Made by a program: the position numbers and the translations under genes
The notes under the pieces: generated by a model
What the model was told of the DNA's origin: nothing
Database searches by the model: none
Seen by the model: the letters and a program-made list of their open reading frames with translations, nothing else
Source: Pleurostoma richardsiae
Lineage: Eukaryota; Ascomycota; Sordariomycetes; Calosphaeriales; Pleurostomataceae
Length of the DNA: 64,000 bases
Direction of reading: 5' to 3'
NCBI GenBank assembly: GCA_030052745.1
Contig: JANBVO010000027.1
Coordinates: 310,001-374,000, forward strand
Part shown: piece by piece, positions 24,297-34,000 of the stretch
How positions within the stretch are numbered: position 1 is the stretch's first letter
How the letters are laid out: each line of letters opens with the position of its first letter

Positions 24297-26507
24297 ATGT
24301 CGGACACAATCAACGTTGCGCGAACTTCGTGTGTCGAGGCCAACGACGAGCCAGCGGACGAAAATCAACATCCTGAGCGCGTGGAGCGCGTCGGGAAACG
24401 AAAACGAAGCCTGCGCAGAGGCACACACAGCTGCTGGGCATGCAAGCGGCGCAAAGAGAAATGCTCTTTCGACGACGGCGACGTCTGCACTGGCTGTCTA
24501 CGCCGTGGCACTAGATGCGTGAGCCAGCACTTTGCCGACGATGATGCACAAGCGACTGCTAATTCTGCCACTGCCACTGGCACTGGCACCCGCTTGCAGC
24601 GCATCGAGGACATGATCGCGCAGCTCACATCTGAAATCCAAAGCCTAAGCCAAAGACAAATCAAGCCACTGAACACCCCTATGACAAGCTCAAGTCCAAG
24701 TCTAGCCCCGCGAGCGACGCAGTCTCAGACGGCACCTCCAGCGTCGACGGCACATTCCGCCTCGCCAGTAGCGGCAAACGAGATGATTGCTTCTACCACC
24801 GGCTTGACCAGGTTGGCCAGGCTACAGATGCTGTCTCGAACCTTGCATGGCTCGCTGCCCTGCCCGCAAGACATCCAACTGCTACGCAAGGCAAGTGCAC
24901 GCCGCCCCGTGCTATCGACAATCCACATCACCACGTCATATGCTACTCTACGCCGTGACGGAATCCAGCCGACAGACGGTGTCTTGCTTGAGCCGCCTCT
25001 GGTGACCTCCGAGCCTGTCCTGATTGCAAAATATATGCTCCAGCTTGCCGTCTTCCTACAGGAGATGCAATCTGTCATGTACCCAGAACTAGGCTGCCTA
25101 GTCGAGCCTGCTGCCACGCTGACGGAACGCTGCGCCAACACGGCTATCAATCTCGTAACGCGGCAAGACGAGCTGCTCGGCAGCATCGAGAGTCTAGAAG
25201 GCGTGATCCTAGAGAGTGTATACCAGTGCAACAGTGGCCGTCTGCGACTCAGCTGGATGGCCGTGGAGAGAGCGATGCTCCTGGCACGGACGATGGGACT
25301 TCATTTGGCAGGAGGCAACAGCCACCGGCGAGAGACGCTGCATTTCCTCGACCCCAGTGGTGCACGCGCCGAGTTGCCCAATCTATGGTTCCGTATCGTC
25401 CATTACGACCTTCAACTCTCCCGCATGTTAGGTCTCCCACCGGGTGCGGCCGATGTTACTAAGAAGACCGTATCCCCGTACGATATGGCGGTCGAAACGC
25501 CAGAGGGATACCTGGAGCAAGTATATCGCCACGTTATGATTCTTGCACTCGCACAGAGGTCTTCAGACGCAAGCCCTCCAGACGTCAAGGCGACGCAAGC
25601 GCTGGACCAGGAGTTGCAAAGAGCGGCGAACGCCGTTCCTAGTCATTGGTGGCTGCCACCGAACCTGGCAGAAAGCTCCAAGAGCCCACTCAAGCTGTTC
25701 TGGGATATACGACGACTGATCACCCAAATGCTCCACCACGATCTACAAAATCAGCTCAATGTCCCTTACATGCTAGCCAATGGAGAAGCAGACAGACAGC
25801 GATCTGAAATGGCACGAATAGCATGCGTCAATTCTTCCCGCGAAGTCCTCTCCCGTTTCATCCTCTTGCGAGACTTCAATCAAACAGCGTCCAGCTGCCG
25901 CTTCGTAAACTTTCTGGGCCTCATGGCAGCTATCACACTCGTATTGGCTCACCTCGGCAGCAGTCGTCGTCCTCATCCTCAAAACCAAGATGGCATCTCC
26001 TCCCAAGTAGATAGTCTGCTCTCGCACCAAGCGCCCAGCGACCGAGCGATGATGGAGCAGGCTCTCGAAACGATGCGACGCGTGAGCCATTCGAGCGGGG
26101 ATGCACTCTGTGCGCAGAGCGCCGATGTTCTGCATCGATTGCTAGATATTGAAGCACGGAAACATCTTTACATCGCCGAAGGCAGCGCGTATGTCAGTGT
26201 CCATGCCCAGCCCGACACCCAACCTTCAGCTGCTACTTCGACTTCTGCTCCGGAAGAGGGCGAGCGCATTTTCATTCCCTACTTTGGCGTCATGCGGATC
26301 ATGCCGCCGAATGACAGTGATGCTGCACGCAAGATAGCTGCAACAACGGCATTTGATGCCGTAGCCGGAACGGAACCTGGGTATTTTCAAGCCCATGACG
26401 CCGTAGACTTAGTCGATCCTCTGCTACTGGATCTGCGTGATGAGCATTGGATGTCGCAGAGCATCGATATGACTTTTCTAGATGCCTTCTTAGAAGGAAC
26501 AACATGA
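24297..26507 (+). CDS. Zn2Cys6 fungal transcription factor
   Basis: Intronless, 736 residues. The binuclear zinc cluster CWACKRRKEKC...CTGCLRRGTRC (about residues 46-74, spacing C2C6C7C2C6C) is complete and preceded by basic residues. A short helical stretch after it (RLQRIEDMIAQLTSEIQSL) could be the dimerising coiled coil. The middle region, with LQSLEGVILESVYQCNSGR-like and AVERAMLLARTMGLHL segments, matches the fungal_trans regulatory domain. The C-terminus is acidic. It is a nuclear DNA-binding regulator, probably of the divergent pump gene and possibly of neighbouring esterase and permease genes. Confidence 0.92.
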   Translation: MSDTINVARTSCVEANDEPADENQHPERVERVGKRKRSLRRGTHSCWACKRRKEKCSFDDGDVCTGCLRRGTRCVSQHFADDDAQATANSATATGTGTRLQRIEDMIAQLTSEIQSLSQRQIKPLNTPMTSSSPSLAPRATQSQTAPPASTAHSASPVAANEMIASTTGLTRLARLQMLSRTLHGSLPCPQDIQLLRKASARRPVLSTIHITTSYATLRRDGIQPTDGVLLEPPLVTSEPVLIAKYMLQLAVFLQEMQSVMYPELGCLVEPAATLTERCANTAINLVTRQDELLGSIESLEGVILESVYQCNSGRLRLSWMAVERAMLLARTMGLHLAGGNSHRRETLHFLDPSGARAELPNLWFRIVHYDLQLSRMLGLPPGAADVTKKTVSPYDMAVETPEGYLEQVYRHVMILALAQRSSDASPPDVKATQALDQELQRAANAVPSHWWLPPNLAESSKSPLKLFWDIRRLITQMLHHDLQNQLNVPYMLANGEADRQRSEMARIACVNSSREVLSRFILLRDFNQTASSCRFVNFLGLMAAITLVLAHLGSSRRPHPQNQDGISSQVDSLLSHQAPSDRAMMEQALETMRRVSHSSGDALCAQSADVLHRLLDIEARKHLYIAEGSAYVSVHAQPDTQPSAATSTSAPEEGERIFIPYFGVMRIMPPNDSDAARKIAATTAFDAVAGTEPGYFQAHDAVDLVDPLLLDLRDEHWMSQSIDMTFLDAFLEGTT

Positions 26508-27768
26508 GAGCCGCGCTGATCAAAGCTATACATTCGATCAGGGTGGTGAATATATTCCGACTATGTCTAGTAACAGTCCCAAGCTAGGAGGAATATAGTC
26601 CAAGTACTGTGGTAATAAGCGTCTCCTATATAACGAGGTGTCAGAACTATGTCCCCGCAGGGCGATTAGTTATGGTAGTGGAAAGGATAAACTAGAGAAA
26701 TACTGCTAAAGTTTGTCAGAATAATGTTCAAAGGCTCTCAGCAACAAGATGGCTGGTGGGAGCCGACATGATAGGTTTTTAGCCAAACTCATGGCCATCA
26801 TCGCCGTAGTGTAAATCGCCATGGGATAAATAAGCCGTAACTGGGCACGGCTCCCCGCCAATTTGCTAAGGAATGGTGATGTACACCGTAAAGGGCTTTG
26901 TACTGTGTAGGTACTGTTGACACCGAGTGAACTTGAGCCCCGCCAGCACAAGTCCTTATTGAGGCCTAGACTGCTGAAACCTGAGGCCATGCGCCAGCCC
27001 AAAACAGCAGTCCAAACCGCGGCACATGTACGGAGTAGTCTGAATGGAATGCAGGATGCGGGGTACGGGATCCGGGGTAACAAGCCGTCGCCATTCAGTT
27101 CTCATTGCCGGAGGCTACGTGTAAGTGAGGGGCGTTAGGAGCTGCACTGTGACTGCATCTCTTCTGCCGGTTTACACCTCGGTCAAGATGACAGCTACCC
27201 CAACAGGAGCAGTAACCGTCCGATCATACGACTTCTCCGACCGTATGTGCTCTATTGATTTGGCAGGTATGGCACGTTCAGGGGAAGGATGACTGCAAGG
27301 CGTCACATACGGTCAAAACATCGCACATCCGGGCTTCGGCCTTCCCGACTCGGAAGTTGTTAAGGTGTTTTACAGATTCATGACGGAGTGCTTAAAATAA
27401 TGCCATTGGGCAAGTACGAGTAATAACCAGTTCACATTTCGTTCCGATTAAGGAGACGGACGTTGCCTCGACAGAGGCGTGGAACAAGACAGGCCACCTG
27501 ATAAATACAATCACCCGTACAATCAAAGCTGGGTGACAGACGCATATGTATCCTAGAACTCGATATCAAAATCACCGGACTTTGGGATGAGGAAGTAGGT
27601 TGACTTGTGTGAGCTCCCAGTAAACAATATACTGCTCTTTGCATGTTATACTCATATATCGGCAATTTGGTGAAGGGATCACTCATCCAACAGATCACAA
27701 ACTTTCCGTATGCCTCACATGTCTCGTAAAAGCCCTCCGCCGTGTCAAACACACACCAGCGGGAGTCT
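26508..27768. other. Intergenic region between converging genes
   Basis: About 1.26 kb between the regulator and the ACS permease, both ending here. No coding frame is recognised. It contains the 19-base motif copy at 27,136-27,154. Confidence 0.45.
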
Positions 27769-29551
27769 TCACAGCCTGAAGAGCCTTACATCCCCTCCAG
27801 CACTCTGCCTCAGCAGCTGCTTATTTTTCCAGCCGTAGAAAATCCTCAAGCCCAGGGCGCCAATCGTCACGACGAACAGCAGGCTCGCATTTGTCCAGTG
27901 GCCCGTCGGGTAGCCCTTCTTGGCCTCGTCGGCTTTGTATATCCACACTCCCGGGATCTGGCCCATACCGGCACCGATACTGACGTTAAGCGCAATGGCC
28001 AGGCCCGTGCCCGCTGTGCTGTACATATTGGAGGTCAGCCAGCCCAGCATGGCCGGGATGCACGCGAACATGCCGGCGGCGGCCATGATGAGACAACCGT
28101 AGCGCGCGTTGTAGGCATCGGGAGGAAGCACGGCGGAGACGAGGAAACCGATGGCACCAATGAGAGCAAAAACGGCGCAGTGGAAGCCGCGGGCGTTGAA
28201 GTGGTCGGCCGAGTAAGAGACGAGGATCTGAACGACTGTGGAAAGAATGGTGAGCCTAAGGATGCATGGCTTTCTGGATAGATCAAGACGTACCATAAGC
28301 AACGGCGTACGGAGGCACACTCATCAACTGTGCCTTGAGGTCGTGATACCCCAGGCCATTGACAATAGACGGAGTGAATAGCGAGACCGAGCTGAAAGGG
28401 GTGGAGACGCAGAAGTATATAACATAGTGGCCATACAAACGCCAGTCCGTGAGCGTCTCCTTCGCATCCAGCCAGGTCATGCTGCGATGGTGGCTCTTGC
28501 TTCCCTCGAGGTGAAGGCGGGCTGTTGCTAGGTCCTTCTGCTTGCTGGACAGCCGGGACCACTCCTCGGGGTAGTCGGGGAGGAAAAAGAAGACCAAGAT
28601 GGAGGAGAGACAGGAGGGAAGACCTTCAAGGATGAAGAGCCACCTCCAGGCAGAGAGACCGTTGGTTCGGTTCATATGTCCAACTCCATAGGCGATGGCA
28701 CCGCCGAAGGCGCCAGCCAGGGTCGCACTGGCCAGGATGAATGCAACACGGACAGAACGCTCATCGTACTTGTACCAGAAGGTCAAGTAGTAGACACTGG
28801 GTATGTCCGAATTAGCGTAAACCCCTCATTCGTGGAATTTGGTTCGGTTGCTGTCTTGATACAAGGCAGTGCAGACTCAGGGGTAGCAGAAACGTGAAAG
28901 GAAATTGTATCGGCCATGTCGATTTTGGGTGTGTCACTTACAGGCCTGGGAATAATCTGAATGATAGCTATGTCAGCATAAGCGCGTAGAAAATATAGAA
29001 TACGAGAGACAAGACTCACCCTGCTTCGAACATGCCGAGGAGGAACCGAATGCCGACGATTTGTCCGTAGTTCTTGCTGCCCCCGAGCCCCATGGTGACA
29101 GCGCCCCAGGAGAACATGAGAAAGGCAATCCAGCGCGACGGGCGTAACTTCTTGAGAAGGATATTGGAGGGCACCTCGAAGAGCGCATAAGCGATCAGGA
29201 AGATCATCAGCGCGATTGTGAACTGGTAGGTAGACGTGTGAGTCTCCTGCTGCATGTCGTTGTGCGTGGACGAGTTGAGGATCTTGGCGTTGCCGATGTT
29301 GGACCGGTCGAGGTAGCAGAGGAGATAGATAAAGGCGGAAAGCGGGATGATTGCCATGTCTTGTTTCCGCACAAGAGCTTTCTCTTCATCCTTGGTGTAA
29401 GAGGCGAGACTTGGGCTGGTGCCCTGCAAATGTCGCGGGCCGTTGTCAGCAAACCATCGTCCAAGCACACATTCCGTTTCACAAGAATACGGACCTCAAC
29501 CTGCTCGACCTTTTCAAGGTCCATGTCTTTAACCGACTCCATGTTGTTCAT
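27769..29551 (-). CDS. MFS permease, anion:cation symporter (Dal5/allantoate-like) family
   Basis: Five exons in transcript order: 29551-29495, 29423-29020, 28956-28942 (15 nt), 28796-28294, 28235-27769, giving 481 residues, normal for the family. Marks are AFIYLLCYLDRSNIGNAKI in helix 1, EVPSNILLKKLRPSRW, FEAGLFPGLVYYLTFWY, and ISF-like C-terminal helices. The 15-nt micro-exon supplies LFPG, a conserved part of that motif; skipping it leaves FEAGLVYYL in frame-compatible form but loses the motif. Family members import allantoate, nicotinate, pantothenate, vitamins or organic anions with protons at the plasma membrane. Substrate here is unknown. The first intron donor (GTCCGT) is weak, so the start exon is the least certain. 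Confidence 0.87.
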
Positions 29552-31071
29552 TTTGACAGATGCAACCCGTGTAACTAAGTTCCCCGGCTGCTTTCGGGGC
29601 TCAACGCGCTTGTGTGGAATGACAGCAAGTCCAAGCAATCAGAGGAAGATACAAAAAGCAACAGGAGAAGAGAGCGACCGATGTCAAAAGCAGGATTATA
29701 AGGGATGAACCTCATTTAAGGGACGAAGACCAGCCTCGTCCCCGGGGCCACCTCCGCCTTCTCCCTCTCGGGATCCAGAGCACTCCAAGAGTTCCCGCGA
29801 CCAACCTCGGGGAAAAGGTGGGACATCCCTGCTTCCCCAACCAAGAAACGTGGAGAAGGCGTTGAGTTTCCCCAGCTTCCCCACGGCCTCCCCTGCTCTC
29901 GGCCGGTTGGGAAGGTGGATCTAAGCATTGCAACCTCCTTTAGTTTCGAAGGATTGCCCTGTCCTACCCCAAGTATTGTTGCCGTAATTACCAAGTCCCG
30001 CGAGGTGGACCATCAGGTCGTTTACCTGCCGAGAGGGGCAAGTGGCGAGACCCTCCCTGAGGATGTGAGCCGCCCTCAAGAAATGCTCGCTGCAGAAAAG
30101 CTCCTGCTATAGGAAAGGTACATCGTGGATGGGCTGGGTAAGCAAGCTGTTGGTGCCACAGACGCACAGAAAGGCAGGCGCACGTCAAGTCTTACTGGCT
30201 GTCACCGATATTGACAGCCACCCTACCCGAAGTGCTCTATGCTCTTGTTTGGGTTAAGACCATGAACTGCACTGTGACTGGCGGGGAGCGTTCGGGCCTC
30301 TAATCCTGTCCCTCCGGACAGCTGTTTAGTTATCGATTGGTTCGCCTGGGCCCTCGTCCACGACCGGTGGCCAGCATCCCCAGTTCGGGGCTATCCCCAC
30401 ACGTTGGCATTACGGTCACGGGGGCCCAGAGCTCTTACCATGCAGTAACAACGCTGCAGTTTTGTGGTCTAGCCTAGGTATGTAGAGCTCCATCGCACGT
30501 CCTCGTGCGGAGACGCCCTCAAGCAACTGAGCTGCCAAACAGATGTTGGCGACGAACCGTTGGAGCAGCTTCCATTCTACGCGTCGAATGCCGGCTATGG
30601 ACACAAGTGGTCTATTTCATCTCTAGGAACGCCTGGGATCGATCCCAAGAAGGGCAGTCGGGAATGATAGTAGTCTCGTCGCACATTCGGCAGCGCCATA
30701 TATTTTCTTTATCAGGTTACACCTTTCGCCTATCCAAAGCACCGCCTATCGGACTCCCATCGTCCTGTCGAAAACGCCGCGGACAAGCACCAAAGACCAC
30801 ACCAAACTCCACTCTCCCATGCCCCGTCCTGTCCTGTCTTGTTGACCATGCAAATTTCCTAACCATGCGAGCCAGCCACGCCGAGTCTTTGCCGACATCA
30901 TTCAGTTCGCTTCCTCTTGTCTTAGTTCGCCTCGCGCCGGATTGAATGAGGGTGATAACCGCATTCATCAACACACAATTATAGTACACCCAAAACAAAT
31001 AATTAGTACAACTCTGGCACCCCAGGATGTGAAGCTGCCTTCTTCTCCTCGGACAATCATCAGCAGCGCTT
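29552..31071. other. Intergenic region without supported gene
   Basis: About 1.5 kb. The left part is the presumed promoter of the ACS permease and the right part the 3' flank of SWR1. A CTGCACTGTGACTG sequence at 30,267-30,280 is shared exactly with 27,142-27,155. No coding frame is recognised. Confidence 0.45.
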
Positions 31072-34000
31072 CTAACGCCGCCGCGTGTCCTTGCCCTTCT
31101 TCTTGCTCTTCTTCTTGTCCTTGGGGAGCTCGAGGGCCGTCCCTTCGAGCTGAGCAGCCATGACCTTGAGCATGTAGTCGTCGATGTTGTGAACGCGCTC
31201 CCCCCAGGCGTTGTGCTCGATCTCCTCGACGACCTCGACAGCGGGCTCCACAGACTCCGCGAACAGCCCGAGGCCAGACTTGCCCAGCGTCGCAGGAGCA
31301 GCGGAGCCTTCGCGCGGGGTTGATTGCCGCACGCTCGAGACGCCGGAGCCCGTGCCGCCGCCCGGCTTCTCCAAGAAGTCGGCGTCGTCCTGCTGGTTTT
31401 CTCTCTCCGCAGCCCTCGCGGCAGCCACGTCTTCCGTGTCCTCAGCCTGCTCAAGAACCCTGGTTGCAGTCTTTTGATCGGTCGTCTCGACGCCACCCAG
31501 GATGCGATCCATGGCGGCGTTCGCGGCGGCGTCATTCTCACCCAGAAGACCGCCCTTGTCTGCGTCGCCGATGACATCATGGACAGAGAGCTTGTTGAAG
31601 TAATCCGTGGTAAACTCTCCCTCCTGAATGACCACGTCGTCAAGCATCTGTTTCTGGCTTGCCTTCCGTAGGATGTTCGCCTCGATGGTGTGCTCACTGA
31701 CCAAGCGATATATGTGCACGTCTCTCGTCTGTCCGATGCGATGGCATCGATCCTGGCACTGCTTGTCCATGGCAGGGTTCCAGTCTTGGTCGTAGAAGAT
31801 GACCGTGTCCGCGCCAGTGAGGTTCAGTCCGAGACCGCCTGAGCGGGTCGAAAGAATGAAGCAGAGAATACGGGTGTCAACGTTGAAGCGATCCGTCAGG
31901 ATTTGACGCTGCTCGACCTTGGTCGAGCCGTCGAGACGAAGATACTTGTGGCCATGGATGTTGAGGAACTGCTCGAGAATATCTAAGACCTTGGTCATCT
32001 GGGTGAAGATTAGGGCGCGATGGCCCCCAGCCTGGAGTTTGCGGAGAAGCTTGTCGAGCGCTTGGAGCTTTCCACAATCGTACTGTAGGAGACGCTTGTC
32101 GGGGAACTGGATCGAGAGCCGCATTCGAGCCTCATGCCAAGGGTCTACAGGCGGCTCCCTTGGCATGAAAGGAAGACGCTTGACAGGTGCCGACAACCGT
32201 AAGTTCGCGTCTTCAAATGCCTCAACCCCCCTATCCCCCAGCAGAATCCGTTCAAGATCCCTGGTAACGACTGCGGGTGTAACGCAGGCAAACTTAGATA
32301 TCACCCCTTCCATTGACGTAGCCCGCTGGCTGAGGGTTGGCACCATTGTCCGAAGAATGAAGGAATCGTCTTCGAACCACTTCATAACCTCTCTGGGGAC
32401 TCGTGGTTTAGCCTTGTACGGGCGCTTGTCCGTGCCAATGGTTAAGAAATCACGGAGACGTTGACCGTAAATCGGCCGCTGCTGCCGGCGAAGGGCGTTA
32501 ACGTACACACAGTGCTGCAGCTCTTCAAAGCGGCCCCATCTAGCGGCACTCTCTAGATAGAAGAGATTCGACTCCACTGTTGCTGGATCCAGGGCATGAG
32601 AAACAGCGTCCGTCCTAGCCTTCTGTGTGGCACGGAGATCCATCAGGATCCTATGCGAACTCAACTGGCTGATGCGGTCTGCAAGGGTGTGTGACAGGCT
32701 CTCGTGCTCGGTCGGGACAAGATTAAGAAAGCCCAGACTGACTTTGCCCATAGGGTTGGTTGGCAGTAACCTACGGCAGACGAGCTGTGCGGTAGTTTCA
32801 TAGCCAGCGGGAACAGATTTCTCCATTCGAAACGAAGTCATGATAGGCCGGTCGATGAACAGGTCAGGGTGATTGCAAACTTTGCGCAGTTGCATGAGAC
32901 AATTGATGATCGACAAGTAGTTGCCCGACGACAATGTCTCCCTCGTCTCGGTCCGGGCGAGGAAGCCGTCATACAGCTCTCGCTGTCGTTTGGAGAGACG
33001 GCAAAACTCAACATGCTCGTGCTTTGCGGGCATCTGTTTCTCAACATCTGCCTTCAGGCGCCTGAGGAGGTACGGCCTGAGGACCTTGTGAAGCTTGGAG
33101 ATGATGGCACGGGCTTCGTCGTCCATCTGTTCTCTCCCGCTCTCCAAAATCTGCGACTCGGGTTTGTGGAACCAGTCGTGGAACTCTCTCAGATCTGCGA
33201 ATCCACCCACACCGTTTTCAGACGGCATCAGGAAGAACAGAAGAGACCAAAGTTCCGTGAGGTTGTTCTGCAGCGGAGTGCCTGTGAGCAGAAGACGAGA
33301 GTGGGTATTGAATCCCAGTAGCGTCTGCCATCGCTGGGAGCGAAAGTTCTTTATGTTGTGCGCTTCGTCCAGGATCATGTAGTGCCAACGCCTCCGTTTG
33401 AACACCTGCTGGTCCTGAAGGACGATCTGATACGATGTGATGCACACGTTCCAGACGTCGTCGTTGGTCCAGCCTTGCCGTTTCCTCTTGCGCTCTTCCT
33501 GGTTGCCGTAGTAGGTGAGGATCTTGAAGCCGGGACACCATTTCTTGAACTCCATCTCCCAGTTGAGCATGACGCTCGTCGGGACGATGACAAGGTGGGG
33601 TCCCCACACCTCATGCTGGCATGCCAGATGAGCCAGAAGTGCGATTGTCTGGATGGTCTTGCCCAGACCCATCTCGTCGGCGAGGATCCCGTTGGTGTTA
33701 TTTGCGTAGAGGCCGGCCAGCCAGTCAAGGCCATAGTGCTGGTACTCGCGCAGCGTGCCGCGCAACAGGAATGGGACCTCTGTCTTCGGTGCCGTTGACT
33801 GAGGAGAAGTGGCCCGACTCACCTCCATAGGCGTGGGCGCATTGAGGAGCTCGAGCGAAGAGACAGTGTCCACGTCTGATGGTTTTGTATCCAACGTACG
33901 GGGCGATTGGCTCCGATCGGGGCTTGCCAGGTTGGTAACAGCGTCGGTCTCCGGGCTAGTCTGCTTCGCTTCCGAGTGAGGTGCGGTAACCTCAACTTCC

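Noticed and set aside
30717-31697. 326-codon minus-strand frame overlapping the SWR1 3' end
   Set aside because: Ser/Arg/Thr-rich shadow of SWR1 in another frame, with no homology.
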